A DNA stretch of 64,000 bases, taken from positions 17,799,118-17,863,117 of the forward strand of contig NC_083639.1 in NCBI RefSeq assembly GCF_963576545.1, written 5' to 3'. Made by a program: the position numbers and the translations under genes. A model generated the notes under the pieces. That model did not search any database. It was not told where the DNA came from and saw only the letters and a program-made list of their open reading frames with translations. This stretch comes from Limanda limanda (lineage: Eukaryota; Chordata; Actinopteri; Pleuronectiformes; Pleuronectidae). Shown here piece after piece: positions 42,923-55,516 of the stretch. The number at the start of each line of letters is the position of its first letter. Within the stretch, counting starts at the first letter, position 1.

Positions 42923-44169
42923 ATGTTCAGAACCATCACCCGTCTGTTTTTTGGGGGAGAGGAGGAGACCCCTGAAGAAGTCCAGTCTGGAGAGGTGGTG
43001 GAAGAAGGATGGCTTGTTGTCAATCATCACGGTAAGTCACGTAGCATCTTTAGTTTCTCCAAGAAAATCATTAATAATAATGTTAATTTATACCTTAGAA
43101 TATCTGTAATACGACTATGTGCAAGTATACAGTGTTACAGCTGTAAACAGACATGTGTTAGAGATTATCTCTGGCAGTGAAGGGCAGAGAAGTACAGTTA
43201 AAATCATATCAAAGTAATCCCAACTCACATTTTAAATGTAAGTGTATTGAACCATATGGTTATGTCACATTTGATGACATGACTGAGGAAAAATTCTTGT
43301 TATTTTGTTGACGTGCTCTGTTACACGTGACATCTGTTGCACTTCTGTCTGTTCCCATAGAGGGATCCCTCACATGTGACTCTCTCAGAGAGTTTTTCTT
43401 TTGGTAGTTTTTCCTCACTCTTGTTGAATAAGATGTCACACCTTGTTAGTCCTATGAAGCAAATTGTGACTTGTGAAAATGGGCTTTAAAAATAAAACTT
43501 GATTGACTGATTGCTTCTCAAACCAAAAAAGATTGAAACAGGCACATAAATATTTTTAATGTCATCTTAAAAAGTCTAGCCTCATTTGCCTTTAGATTTT
43601 ACAGTAATCTTCCTGATGTTTATCTAGAGCACTGTGCAGCCTTATGTTATGGAGATGAATTGTATATTGAAGTTTACAGTTATGACAAACATCAACCCTT
43701 ATCCCCACAGAGACAAGTTCGGCAGAGAACCAGGATGCAGAGCTGACGGAGAGCGAACCAGTAAACTCTCCTCTTCATGGAGACACAGTTATAAAGATGG
43801 AAACTGATACAAGGTTAATAAATCATGTCATATGTAGAGTTTAACTTCAGAAACTTTTTAAAATTAATTTCCACTGGCCTAACAGATTAACTCTCAAGGT
43901 TGATTAACCCTTAATGTCCCGTGTTTCTCTCCAGTGTGTCAGATACAAAGCCCACAGCTCAGAGCAGCAGCAGTGGAGTCCTCTCTTTTTCTCAGCCAAA
44001 AGTCCTGTCAGAGGTCACGCAGGTCACCTCCGTCCAGAAGGCCAAAGCCTGGACAGAGCGACACCACATGTCCCGTAACGCCATCCAGCGCCAGAACCGT
44101 GTTCACCAAGGAGTCCAACACCACTCATTCAACCTCCAACAGCCAGGGCATCGCAACCTCAGCCACTGA
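42923..44169 (+). CDS. tp53inp2: Tumor protein p53-inducible nuclear protein 2-like (short form)
   Basis: Members of the TP53INP family shuttle between nucleus and autophagosomes, bind LC3/GABARAP through a LIR motif and act as nuclear co-regulators. Coding exons: 42923-43031, 43711-43813 and 43935-44169, phases matching, 148 residues. The start MFRTITRLFFGGEEE resembles the family MFQRL start. EEGWLVVNHH matches the acidic LIR (human DGWLIID). The C-terminus has the family block WTERHHMSRNAIQRQNRVHQ. A VIKMETDT segment resembles IKVETSP of TP53INP1. The usual WFVTPPPCFTA block is not found in exons or introns. Human TP53INP2 is 220 residues, so this copy is short. The 5' exon (acceptor at 42860) starts with 62 bases of 5' UTR. 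Assignment to tp53inp2 over tp53inp1 rests on synteny with human 20q11 genes. Confidence 0.85.
43366..43518 (+). repeat. LINE 3'-tail-like repeat in tp53inp2 intron
   Basis: Contains the fish repeat strings GCAAATTGTGACTTGTGAAA and AATAAAACTTGATTGACTGA, close to the 3' end of common teleost L2/CR1-type LINE copies. Truncated, noncoding. Confidence 0.55.
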
Positions 44170-44570
44170 AGCTGTGGTTGCAAACCAGGAAATAACCTAA
44201 GAGTGTAAATCATTCACATTAAAAAACACGACATAACACACACAGCTCAGAGCTGAGGCTTTTGTGATTTTACTCATTCTTTTATTTGACACATACACTA
44301 TACCTCTAATCCCGATGCAGCCCATGACCTATGTTACCAGGTGAAAGGCAGCTACATTATAACCTGTATTGTGTATTATGAATTTAAAAGGAACACGTTT
44401 ACCTCATGAAATGAGACACACTTTGTTTTCTTGTGCATTTGATGATTTTATTATACACGTGGATGAGACAAGTGCAGCCTTTGCAAAAAATGTATCTTCA
44501 AACATATTGACAAATTAATGTGATTTGTGTATTAACCTGCATTAACCCACATGAAGTTTAAAAATGGAGC

Positions 44571-44576
44571 AATAAA
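44571..44576 (+). promoter_or_regulatory. tp53inp2 polyadenylation signal (AATAAA)
   Basis: AATAAA about 400 bases after the stop codon, followed by a GT-rich stretch (GGTTGTGCTTTATT). Position and context fit the gene end. Confidence 0.65.
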
Positions 44577-45114
44577 AAATTTGACTTTGCAGGTTGTGCT
44601 TTATTAGTAAAACCGTGATGTCTGATTGACAGTGAACTGCTCACAGTCTGACTGGTGCAAATTTTGAGGTCTCATTGGTTGGGAGGTAATTGTACCTTCT
44701 CTACTCTGGGGGAGAAGAGGTCTGTCTGTGGGTATATTATTGTATTACAGGAGGGTTTGTGTTCATCTCAAGTGAGGATTGATGTTTCTACTGAAACCAA
44801 ACTCAACAAGCAGATAACAAGTAGTTACACTAGTTTTGCTGGTTCGTGTCAGTCGGCTGATGGCTCATCACATCGAGACTTCACCTGTGACTTAAGTAGA
44901 AACCCTGGTGAGAGGATTCAGGTACAGTGTACGTAGATGCTGCTGGGTTTCTCTTCCGGGATGCTAATTCACGCCCCCCTGCACATGTCAATCTCCTAAT
45001 TAGATGGCAATGGAAAATAAACAGCAGTATCTCTGGGTTGTGAGGATCTGGGCTGAAATCACCACATTTCCGCGTTGCTAAATATTGACATGTTTCCTCA
45101 CTGCTGCCAACACA

Positions 45115-47620
45115 GATCCACCATCTCACAGAAGAGATCCCTCTGAAAGAGTTTGTGTCTGGTAGTCCAGAGCTGTCCCGCCTAAACCTGTCCAACCTCA
45201 AAGAGACAGACAGAGACGGCTCCAGTCTGGACAGCCTCCCGCCTCTGTACACTGGATCTGTCATCTCTTTGCCTTTGGATTGACCATAATCTTGCTCCTG
45301 CACATTTATCTCGGGGAGAGTTTGGTATGTCCTGTGACTGACTGGTGGTTGCTGTAAAAAAAAATATCCACAACTGTGTCTCATCACATGAGCCTTTGCT
45401 CATTCTGTCTCTGTAGAGGTGAATTGATGCTGGTTCATGACATCAATAAAAATGAAACTAGGGTCATATATTTTTCGGGGAACTGCCCCCAGCAAACACT
45501 TCCAGAGGAGATGCTGCCAAATGTGTCACAGCGTGAGGTGATGTAAAGGTGGGGAGGGGGCCAGGGTTGCATGTTGTTGATTTCACTATTTAGCCTGTTA
45601 CGATAGAATCTATTTTAAGGCAGGTCTACAAGTAGGAGTACCAGGTATGCTCAGAGGGTTACATCATGCTCACTCCCTTTGTGTAAGGTAAGTTTATGTT
45701 GATACAGTGTTTTTTTCGTCTCGTATTTAGTTTTCAAAGTCACACATGTCTTACCACAAACTCCCTGCAGTCTATTCTGGGAGGATGTGGTCGCCAGAGC
45801 AGCCGCTGTGGCCAGAGCAGGTTTCAATGTGTCTTTCGATCCCGGTGAGTCAAACAATCGCAGTTTAGATTTTTCACCTAGTCACAGTTTGATCTGATAA
45901 TGATGATACCAGGATGCAACTGGTAGATGTGTCATCGTCTACAGCTGAGGCCATACTGAAGGTAAAAGCTGAGAAGTTACCAAAGCGTTTCAGGGACATG
46001 CTCTTCCCTCGGGGCTAAGCTCTGTGTCCTGGTTCTTTTCTTAGGTTGCTTAATCTGGCAGGAGCCCTGGAGGCTGATCTGTCAAAACTGTTATGATGGG
46101 AACTTCTCACAAGAGATAGTTGATGAGGTCATTCATTTCCAGAATTCCAGATGTCTAAAAAAAACTGTTGTGAAACTTTCATTGAATCTTCTCTGTGGTT
46201 TCATACCAAGATGCAAACAAATGGAGGGGTCATGACCAGAGAGGAGGGCTGTAACTACAGTGATCAAATTGAACAACCGGTTTAAGTCCTATTGAGGGTA
46301 TAGACAGAATTTAGTTCTACTCATGACATATGTATCTATTCTTGATACGTTGATCAATCTTGTGTTACTTTTGTCTTCGAGTTTATAATCCAAGTTCCTC
46401 CTCTCCCGTCGGCTGGAGCAGCATTGATATTAGCTCTCAATGTGTAAGAGGGCTTCCATCTCAATGAGAATAGTAATCTCTGACATGAACAACACATTTA
46501 ATCAACATAGAAACTCTAACTAAAGATCATTTTTACCTCTGATTGAGCTGATAGTAATTATTATGTGATGGTTTTTCTTTATAAATAGCCATAAGTATTA
46601 AATCTTCACATTGGAAGAGGTAAAATGATTAAAAGGCGATAATAATTAGTTTGTTGTTCGTCAACTATTCAATCAATCACTTCTTATACAGCTCAAACAA
46701 TCATAAATCCTGTTTTACATGCTTAAACGTCATGCCTATAATTGCTAACATTCCATTTTTTGTGCCATTTTGTGTTGTAGCTGACAGCCAACTGTTCTGC
46801 ACACCACCAAATCAGCTAATCACCACATCCGACGGGTCAGTGAACTTCCTGTTCATCGTCTCGGCTTTGATTTAGTATCAGTCATGCTGCGTTGCTTTAC
46901 CACAGTATCAGTGACCACCATCGGACTCTGCATGACTTCACGTTAACTCCCTCCAGCCTGAGTCGTAGTCACGGGACCAGGTGACCCACGGAGTCAGTGT
47001 CAAGGTGATTGTGTTACTGCTTACAATCTTACATGATCACACCAGGAGAATACGTGCGATATGCACTGCTGTGTGCGCCGACATTATTTAACTCATCTCT
47101 TGTCTTAACCTCATAGTTCCTTAAGCCGCACGTTTTATTACATTATAAAGGTTTGGATTATGATTTGATTTCTGATATAAACACGTACCACTCAGTCTCT
47201 CTGTGTGTTTTAGGTGTTGATCAATTCACTGTGCAAACATAAAGAAGAGAAGAATGTCAGCCTCTCCTTGAAAACACTCCACCCGCCGCACAGGCCTCTT
47301 GTTGACTCTGAGCGTGAGACAAAGTAGAAGTTGAAATTTGCCTCTTATGCTTGTAACTTTTGTATATAATTAATTTCCTGTGTTAACAATCCTCCCTCAT
47401 CAGCGGAGATCCAGAAAAGGTGTGTGATCAAAAGAGTTGTGAAGACAAACATATCAATACCCCAATTATCGTACAAATTATCATAATAGATCTCAAAAAC
47501 GTATCTGGTAGTACTGGGAAAAGCTGTTATGCCAGGGAATGATGTATGTTCATGGTTGTTGTTGTTCTCCGGATGATCCCACCCTACAGAGGTCAGTCCT
47601 CCAACAAGAATTTCCTTTTA
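45115..47620 (+). pseudogene. ggt7: Decayed gamma-glutamyltransferase 7 pseudogene
   Basis: Pieces in the right order and strand resemble vertebrate GGT7, a membrane-anchored glutathione-hydrolase relative. 45115-45285: cytoplasmic segment with SPELSRLNLSNLKETDRDGS. 45287-45354: transmembrane end with LLLHIYLGE. 45417-45540: GELMLVHDINKNETRVIYF, matching human VMLVHDIRRNESHLIDF. 45770-45842: AAAVARAGFNVSFD with an intact GTGAGT donor. 45953-46090: KLPKRFRDMLFPRG, stop, then LCPGSFLRLLNLAGAL. 46213-46280: NGGVMTREEGCNYSDQIEQPV-type block. 46380-46475: PPLPSAGAALILALNV then stop. 46786-46875: DGSVNFLFIVSALI. 47215-47330: QVLINSL...PLVDSE, like the C-terminal QVLLN...LLQVDSE. Stops interrupt most pieces and introns have lost sites, so no protein is possible. 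Human GGT7 lies near TP53INP2 on 20q11, as here. Confidence 0.8.
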
Positions 47621-49020
47621 AAAAGAAACAATGGTCTATACCTATCTATTGTCTTACAAGTAATCAAATGAAAGAACAGTGAAATATGTGAGCTGATGAT
47701 GCAGGTTGAGGAATCATGAACACTGTGACTATGCTGGGGAAAATGAAGATGGTTGCATAAACCTGATGTACGCTCAAGATACTGTCAGATGTACGTACAG
47801 TCTGCGTCAAATGCTTGAACATATCACGTGTTGATTCTGCAGGAACACAAACATGTCACTCAAGACATTGCACTCCAGGCATCGTTTACAGTCATGGAGC
47901 CAGTCTCCTCCATTTCTCAAGTATTCTTCCTTGAGTAAGTGTTGCGTTGTGAACTAGTGGTGTTTGAAAAATGCTTGTTTACTTATCACAGGTTTTTCTG
48001 TCAGGTAACTATGATCCTTAACTGCACGAACCCTTAAGACAAAGAAAAGTGTTCTCCTCCTCTAAAATGTATTTGTGAGTAGTGTTCTGCTGTAGTGCAA
48101 CCCATTCATTGCTATGGTATGTTCAATAGTTTGTCAACTGTAATTGTGTTTTTGAATGTTTCTTTTAGGAAAAAAGGGTAACATGCTACACTCTGAGACC
48201 GCAGAATCAATCATCTAAGAGTGTCACATATAATAATAACCATAGATCTGTCGGAGGAACCAAACCGCTTATTAACTGCGATGCTTTATCTACTAATATT
48301 ATGTGCTTTTACTTTTACTGTTATAATGACTGTTATAAAGAGCTCACAAAATTACACACAACAAGTTCCCACAACAAGAGAACACTTTGGTGAATGTGGA
48401 GCTTTCACTTTTCACAGGAGGAAACTTCCCAGACTCAGTGTGAGCGACCATCTGCCTCCACCGGTTGGGTTAAGTGTAGAATAATGGGGGAGAGAGGAGA
48501 GATGGGCGGAAAAGAGGGGAGAGAAGAGAGAAAGAGAGATGAGGAAGAGACCATGTTTGTCACTATATAATCTATTCTAACTTGTAGTACAACAATAGAT
48601 GTGAACTACACATGAAACTCTTGTTGTGCATTCAGTCTTTTGAGTGAGTTTGCTGAAATCAAGACAATTTAATTTATAAAGCACTAGAGGCAGAAGAAAA
48701 AAGACTTTCATGCTCTGATGAATAATAATGTTTGTGATTTAACCATATGTATTTATCATAAGGAATTATAATTCCTAAGGAGATTCTACCATAATTTATT
48801 GTTGTTTCCATGTCCCCCCCTATTTTTCCCTTCTTAATGTATTTCACAAAAATCATAAAGTCTATTTAAAAAGGAAAATATATAAAAAAAACACAAAAAA
48901 ACTATTTAATAAAACTATTTGAAATGTGGAAACAACGATCAAAACAATTTTTAAGCAGAATACAAGATTAAAAGGAGATCTCAATACTTTGCGATCACAT
49001 TAATGTTGCAAATAAACCAA
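47621..49020. other. Interval between ggt7 relic and cyld-like gene
   Basis: AT-rich, no gene recognised. An open stretch at about 47715-47835 (containing GENEDGCINLMYAQDTVRC) and a short frame at 48221-48484 with a hydrophobic segment have no family match and no splice support. Confidence 0.4.
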
Positions 49021-49051
49021 TAGGGAAGCTCTCACTGACAGACACCGTTGA

Positions 49052-49225
49052 GGGGGCGGGGCTGAATGTGGGCGTCGTCGGTCACTATTTAAATGCACGC
49101 ACATCGACCCTCCTCTTCAGTGAGGAGGAAGAGCTCAGTCAGTCCTGCAGTCACCTGTGTGTTTCAATGTGCTTTCATTCATGTGCGGACTGTGGAGGAG
49201 AGATTACTCTTTACACAATAAAGCG
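49052..49225 (+). promoter_or_regulatory. cyld-like promoter and noncoding exon 1
   Basis: A GC box (GGGGGCGGGGC, 49052-49062) and a TATA-like TATTTAAAT (49086-49094) precede a probable noncoding exon from about 49120 to a clear AAGCG|GTGAGT donor at 49225. The coding exon acceptor is at 49922-49923. The transcription start is inferred from spacing. Confidence 0.55.
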
Positions 49226-49485
49226 GTGAGTAAAACAAGGCTTTTTTAGCATCTCATGTGCTGAGTTAAGTTTAATGTTAACAAACATATTCCCCAGTAT
49301 CCGCTCAGTTTATTTGCATAAACAGCCTATCGATCTTATAAGAAAAATCGATAGATGGGACAGTTAGGTTACTTACACGAGTTGTTTTGAATGCATATAC
49401 TTGTGTAATATGAAATACATTTTTGTCGGGATGTATTTTGTAGAAACCTTGTTTCCGCTCAATTGTGTGTTTAATTAATCAACTG

Positions 49486-49488
<3 letters not shown>

Positions 49489-49580
<92 letters not shown>
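49489..49580. repeat. (AT)n microsatellite in cyld-like intron 1
   Basis: About 45 uninterrupted AT units. Confidence 0.95.
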
Positions 49581-49582
<2 letters not shown>

Positions 49583-49970
49583 GTTCTACTCCTTTAATTT
49601 AGAGCAGGAAGGATATAATGTGACGCACCTTATATGCATACAATATGAGCTGTTTTGAACCTACATTGGCGGAGTGACATGATAATTGATGTGATAAGCC
49701 ACTCTGGTATCAGGTGCCCCACGTTGTTGTAGGAGTTGGACATAAAACAAAATGCTTTTTTCACAGCCCTAAAATAAGTTGTCTTACACTATTAAATGTT
49801 ATATCATTGTGTTTTTATTGTCTATGACATGATGGGCAGTTTATTTTCTCCTAACATTGTCATTAAATAGTCTGAGATTGAAGCTGTGAGGATACAATGT
49901 AACAGTCCAATGTATTTCTCCAGGTGACCTGCTTCAGAACTGTTTATCAGTGGAAATAGAGGGTGTAAAC

Positions 49971-52900
49971 ATGGAGCCCAAAACTGTCATGAAGGAGAAG
50001 TATTTCATCGTGACACGAGGGAAGTCGAGGAAAGGCTTCTGCCGGGGATGCATCGGCCGTGTGGAGGCAGAGACGCAGTGTGGGGAGCTGACGGGACTCC
50101 TGTACTCTGGTGGCAGCAACGTCGGGAGCCCCAAGAGCGGCGGCACGGTGCGGAGGGAGGACACGTACCCTCTGACCCGACACCAGGCCCAGCTCCTGCT
50201 CTTCGTCTCCTCTTTCAGCAAGCGTCTGGAGCTGCTGTGCAACCCCCAGCTGTTCTCAGCCATCTGCGAGCTAACTCAGGACGACCTGGTGGTGGTGAAG
50301 CACAAGAAGGGACACCTGCCCGGCCTGGTGAAGAACCTGATGCAGATTGGGAGGAAGGAGAACAAAGATGACCTCCAAATGCTCGGCTTTGAGGTGGAAT
50401 TTGTGGTGAGTAAAGTTGATAACCTCAAAGTGTGGGTGTCTTGAATAAACCAGCTAAAGCATGTGATCTGTACTAAGTAATTGCACCTGCACACGAGTAT
50501 GACTCAAGAAGATGCGCTGCAGCTATGCAATCTCCAGTCATCTGTCGCTAATCAGTCAAAAGATTGTCAGAGAGATATGCACCTTGCAATGTCATAATTG
50601 CGAATTGTTTGCATGCTTCTGAGAATTTACCTGGGCTCTGTGCTCTGAGTGCTTAATGACTGTTTGCTTTTCATTGACTGTTATGTTTTGTTCGTGCCTG
50701 TAGGACAGTGATCACAACCAGTCATCCAAGAAACCCACACCCCTGCCCTTGTTCAATGCTGCAGACATCATTCAGGTGGTCCCGTCTTACTCGGTCCCCC
50801 TCGGACTGCACTGGAGAGACGGACAATGTAAGGGTGAGTAATGTCAAAGTCTCAGCTCGCCAGCTACCTTCAAAGATAACATGTGGAAGGCTATATATGA
50901 ACCACACAATAACTTTGTCTTAGAGTGCTTGATTTTTTTTTTTTAAACAAAAACCTTGTCCCATTCCCCTACATCTGGCAAATGTAATCCTGTAATTGAA
51001 AGTTGTTACCAAATGCCTGGGTCTATATGGAGGACATGGAAGAAGCAGTCCTAGTACAACTGGAAAAACTGGTCTTGTTGTGTTGGAATGTAGAACACTA
51101 CATGCATCACATGGTCAGGCGTGTTTGCACATTTGGAACTGTTAGCTGTCTGCATACCTCATATGTAGACGTGTTAGCCGGAGGTCAAGCTGATGAGGAG
51201 GCATGTGACAACTCCAAAAAATGTCATATGACTTTCTTACCGTCATCCTCTCCCCACCTTCCATGCCTCTGTGCAGGTCTAAACACAAAAGCGGTGACAC
51301 GCATCAACTCCATGCCAAACACAAGTTCCCGTGCACGCCTAGGGAGAGAGAGCCATACGGAGCCCAGGGTCATTCAGAACCAAAGCACGTCTCCTGCGCC
51401 TCTTGAGGTGGGGTCCATGGTGGAGGTGATGTCCAACTCTAAGATCACAGTGTACGGAGTCGTCCAGTGGTTGGGAGTCCCTGCTGGAAAGACTGGTGAC
51501 TGGGCTGGGATCGAACTGGTGAGGCACTAAAAAGTACTGTTGTCAAGTACAGTTGGCATCATGCATCTAAGACACCTTTTTATATCGTTTTTTTTTCTTG
51601 TTTTAGGAATATGAGGTGAACGGCTGCTCTGATGGGAAATATGGAGGCCAGAGATATTTCACCTGCAAAGCGAGCCGAGCTTTGTTTGTTCCTGTCACAA
51701 AGTGCAGCCCTGATGCCAGATTTCTCTACTCCTCTACAGGAAGTGGGACCTCAAAGCCCACTGAAATACCTCCAGGTTAGACATTTGTCTTAGTTTGGTG
51801 GGACATGCACACAAGCAAGCAATTAACAAATTAATCATGCTGAAATTATTGGAAGCATTTATTCTGAAGGCTCTGTGTGAAATGGTTCTGTTAAAAAATA
51901 GGAATGAACTAGAAGGCCACTTGGGGAGTGCTCACATCTGCCAAGGCCAATACCCTCCCTCGCCATTTTAAAGAAAGTTCAAACAAAAAACCTGGATCTG
52001 GCCCCTCAATGGAATCTGCTCCACAAGTCAATGGGTTCTTCCCCGACCCATACCACATCATTCCACCAATTTACAATCAAATTTGTCCGATGGAGTTTGT
52101 GCAATCCTGCAATAAGCAAAACAAAAGGCAATGAAAACATAACCACCTTTAAGGAGGTACTTCAGAAATGGCCATTTGTATGCTGTGTAGTACGCTGAGC
52201 AAAATCAATGTCATGCTGGACATTTAGCAGATGTTTCTCATTCCTTTTCATAATTGCACAAAACCTCACAAACTCGGGATCAGGAACTGTTGAACACCTG
52301 GGCTGTGCACACTTCAAATAAACAGTCACAAGTCATGCTTTCTAATCTGGGTCACTGACTTACTGTCCACACCCTTGGCAGGACAAATGAAGTCAATGGC
52401 ATGTAATGCACTTCCTGGTTTGAAGCACTGTTTTTTTTTATCAGTTGAACATGTTTCCTTTTGAACATGTCTGCCAGTCATATGAACGTCCAGTGATCAG
52501 TTTGGCTGTGTTTAAACCTGGTCAGAAACCTCTGCAGAATGCTACATTTCCCAAACCTAAAGCTACCCCTGAAATGATCTGTGTTAAAACCTAATTTAAT
52601 GGCTTTCAACATGTGTTTGTTTGCTTTTTATTAAGTTCCTCTATTTGAGGACCCTGAGGAGGACGCACCACCTATCCCTGAGTCAGAGGCCTTGTCTTTG
52701 TTAGAGGGAAGAATGAAGGGGATTCAGGGTCATATCAACTCCTGTTATCTTGATGCCACACTCTTCAGGTAAAACCAGTTCTTCACACCTTGGGGCGTTT
52801 TATTCTCAATTGCCACATTGTTGTGAACCTGGATCATATTTATTTAATTCCCCCATTTATCTGTAGTAATTTGATTTGGAGATCAGATACAAGTGAAATG

Positions 52901-55516
52901 AGAACAGTGACCTGTATTCAGATCTGCAAAGAGTTTTAAAAAGTGGGTGGTTCTCTCCTCAGTTTGTTCAGCACGTCTGTGACCCTGGATCATATCTGCA
53001 AGAAGCCTGCTGACACAGAGCAACCCATAACCTGCACTCTGAGGAAAATAGTCAACCGTTTACGCAGGTATGAACACTTTATTCAAGACTTTTTTTTTAA
53101 ATTCTTTTCTTTTCTCTTACTGTCAGCCAGTTTGCAAAAGAACATGATGACATTGTATATAATCTCAAATGGTAAACAAGTACTCTCTGTCTTTGTATTA
53201 TGGGTATTCCGTATTGACTATCTGAGACTGAAGGTACACAAGGTTGAGCCTTGCTTACATTAGAAGGAGTGGCTTTGTGTTTACTCTTTGTTGTTTTTGG
53301 TGTGTGCAGCTGTTCCATTGTGAGCTCTTGTTTTTGATGTGTTTTATGGCAGACAAGGATTTGTGCCAACTGAGAGCGTCATGAATTTCCGCAAACAGCT
53401 CGGCTGCGACACATTTCAAACAGAGGAAAAGGGTATGCACCATTATCGAACATGCATTGATTTCAAATGTGTTTTAATAGGTCTTTGCAAAGTCATTGCA
53501 ACACAACATGTGATGCCTGCTTTTGCACTTTTATACATTTAGAATTGTGTTGCTTCACACTTCATTGCAGACCCTGAGGAGCTCATCACAGTCCTCTTTC
53601 AGAAGGTGTTGAGCACGGAGCCACTTCTCAAGCTCAGGTATGAAACCGCTCTGGGCTGTTCAGTATTGAATGTCATGTTCTATTTAGCTGCGTTAGACTG
53701 AGTTATTGAAAAGCTGTTTCTTCTTAGATCGAAGCGAGAAACATGTCAGGGTGCCTACACCTTGCAGATCTTTCTAGAAAAAGAGCAGATGGGACAGATG
53801 CCCACCGTCCAACAGCTGCTGGACACGTCCTGCCTGTCAGGTGACATCAAGTTTGATGAGGTTAGTGCTGCTTTTGAGTGACAAAGATGACCTCATGGGT
53901 TTATCAAGTTTTCCTCTATACAGTCGCGTAACCATAATACTGCCTTTTGTCCCTCAGGCACCGTACTGTCTCATTGTTCAGATGCCAAGGTTTGGAAACA
54001 AGTATAAGATGTTTTCTCACATCATCCCCTCCACTGAGCTGGATATCACAGATATTCTATACAACTGTGAGGAGCTGGTACAATTTGCACCAATTCATAT
54101 CTTAGCATAAGAAAGGAAAACCATTTTTAACTCAGTGTTTTTAAAATGCTTGTGTATCACCTACTTTTCCCAACAGCTCCAAGAGAATGCTTCGTCTGTG
54201 GACATTTGGCAGAGTATGAGTGTCTTCAGTGTCTACCAGATCGCAAACTACAGCCAGGAAGAATCAAACAGTTCTGCACTACCTGCAACACACAGGTAAA
54301 CTACAATATCACGTAATAAACAGCATACCTTCAACAAGGGCCAACTGTCCACTTGTATTCAACCAACACGCTCAAAAAGCTCAAAAGAATAAAGAAATAA
54401 CAAAGGATGAAAAAGTGGTACCATACATGTAGAAGACCAAGATAAAAATATCAAGAGTGCTTTTGGTGAGTAGGACTGACGCCGGTGTTAATGTTCCATA
54501 AACAAAAACACGCTCAGGAGATTTCTCTGTTGTTATGAACAGATCTGAGCAGAGAATGTTCTGCTGCGTTGTTAATGTTGAGAAAGGAAAACTCTGGAGA
54601 AAGTCCTTACCCAATTCAGCAGACATTCTCTGGAGTTCTGGATGTGAAAAACGGCTCTAAATATCAGTCACCAGGATTTTTCATGAAGATCTATTAATCA
54701 AAATCGTTGAAAATGTAAAGTTGGTGAAAATGTAAAAAATGCTGATCTGCCCCAAGTTTTAATGGGTACCTTCTTGGATTACACTTCCCCCTTCAGAATT
54801 CAATAAAATTGGTTTTACATCCATCTCCTTGGTGGATGTAACTAGAGATGACTTAAGTGTGACTTTTCTTTTTGTTTAACAGGTGCACAGTCATCCCACA
54901 CGGCAGGGTCACTCCCCCAAACCTCTACAGGTTCCAGCAAATGTCTCCCCTGACACTCCTGTGCCCAGACACATGATGCAGCTGTTTGCCGTGCTCTGCA
55001 TTAAAACCAGCCACTACGTGTCCTTTGTCAAATACGGCCCTGACCCTCGCTCCTGGCTCTTCTTTGACAGCATGGCAGACCGATGCGGTAAGATGGGCCT
55101 CACCTGGTTTCATTTACTTTTGTTAATGGGGAATTTCTTGGCCTTTTTTTATTTTATCCTGATGTTCGTGCAAACGCTGAATTGTTTTGGCTTACTCTGT
55201 GAAGTGGTTACACATGACTGCTTTATTTTCTGATAATGCTGCCTTGACTTTACTAGATAAGGGCACACTCTGACGCATGCTCTTTATCTCTTCTCGCGAA
55301 GACGTCTAATCTAGAGGCCACTCTTTTCTTACAGGTGACGATCAAAGTGGCTACAACATTCCAGAGATCCGAGCTTGTCCGGAGCTTGGCGACTTCCTGT
55401 CCCAGCCGGAGGAGGAGCTGGCTCGGGCCAACCCCTCCCAGACTCCTGAGCTGACGCGTAGGCTTCTGTGTGACTCCTATATGTTTTTATACCAGAGCCC
55501 AGCCACGCCACTTTGA
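49971..55516 (+). CDS. cyldl: CYLD-like deubiquitinase (short paralogue), complete
   Basis: CYLD removes Lys63- and Met1-linked ubiquitin chains and restrains NF-kappaB signalling. Coding exons: 49971-50405, 50704-50833, 51277-51518, 51607-51775, 52636-52768, 52963-53067, 53353-53432, 53571-53637, 53728-53860, 53958-54066, 54177-54295, 54883-55087 and 55335-55516; phases agree; 702 residues (human CYLD 956). Features: a degenerate CAP-Gly-like N-terminus, one clear CAP-Gly (about 237-300, with YGVVQWLG and GGQRYFTC), and a USP-type catalytic domain with Cys362 in [10 protein letters not shown], His618 in [11 protein letters not shown] and Asp636 in [10 protein letters not shown]. The zinc-binding B-box insert is kept ([27 protein letters not shown]). 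All catalytic residues are present, so it should be active. The shortened front half and human location of CYLD on chromosome 16 suggest a separate paralogue rather than cylda/cyldb. ATG 49971 is the first ATG in frame after the acceptor. Confidence 0.9.

Noticed and set aside
48221..48484. An 87-codon frame with a hydrophobic segment
   Set aside because: AT-rich chance hydrophobicity; no homologous family recognised.
49950..49970. A start upstream of ATG 49971 for the cyld-like protein
   Set aside because: The extension would begin at GTG; the in-frame ATG at 49971 has an acceptable context (purine at -3, G at +4).
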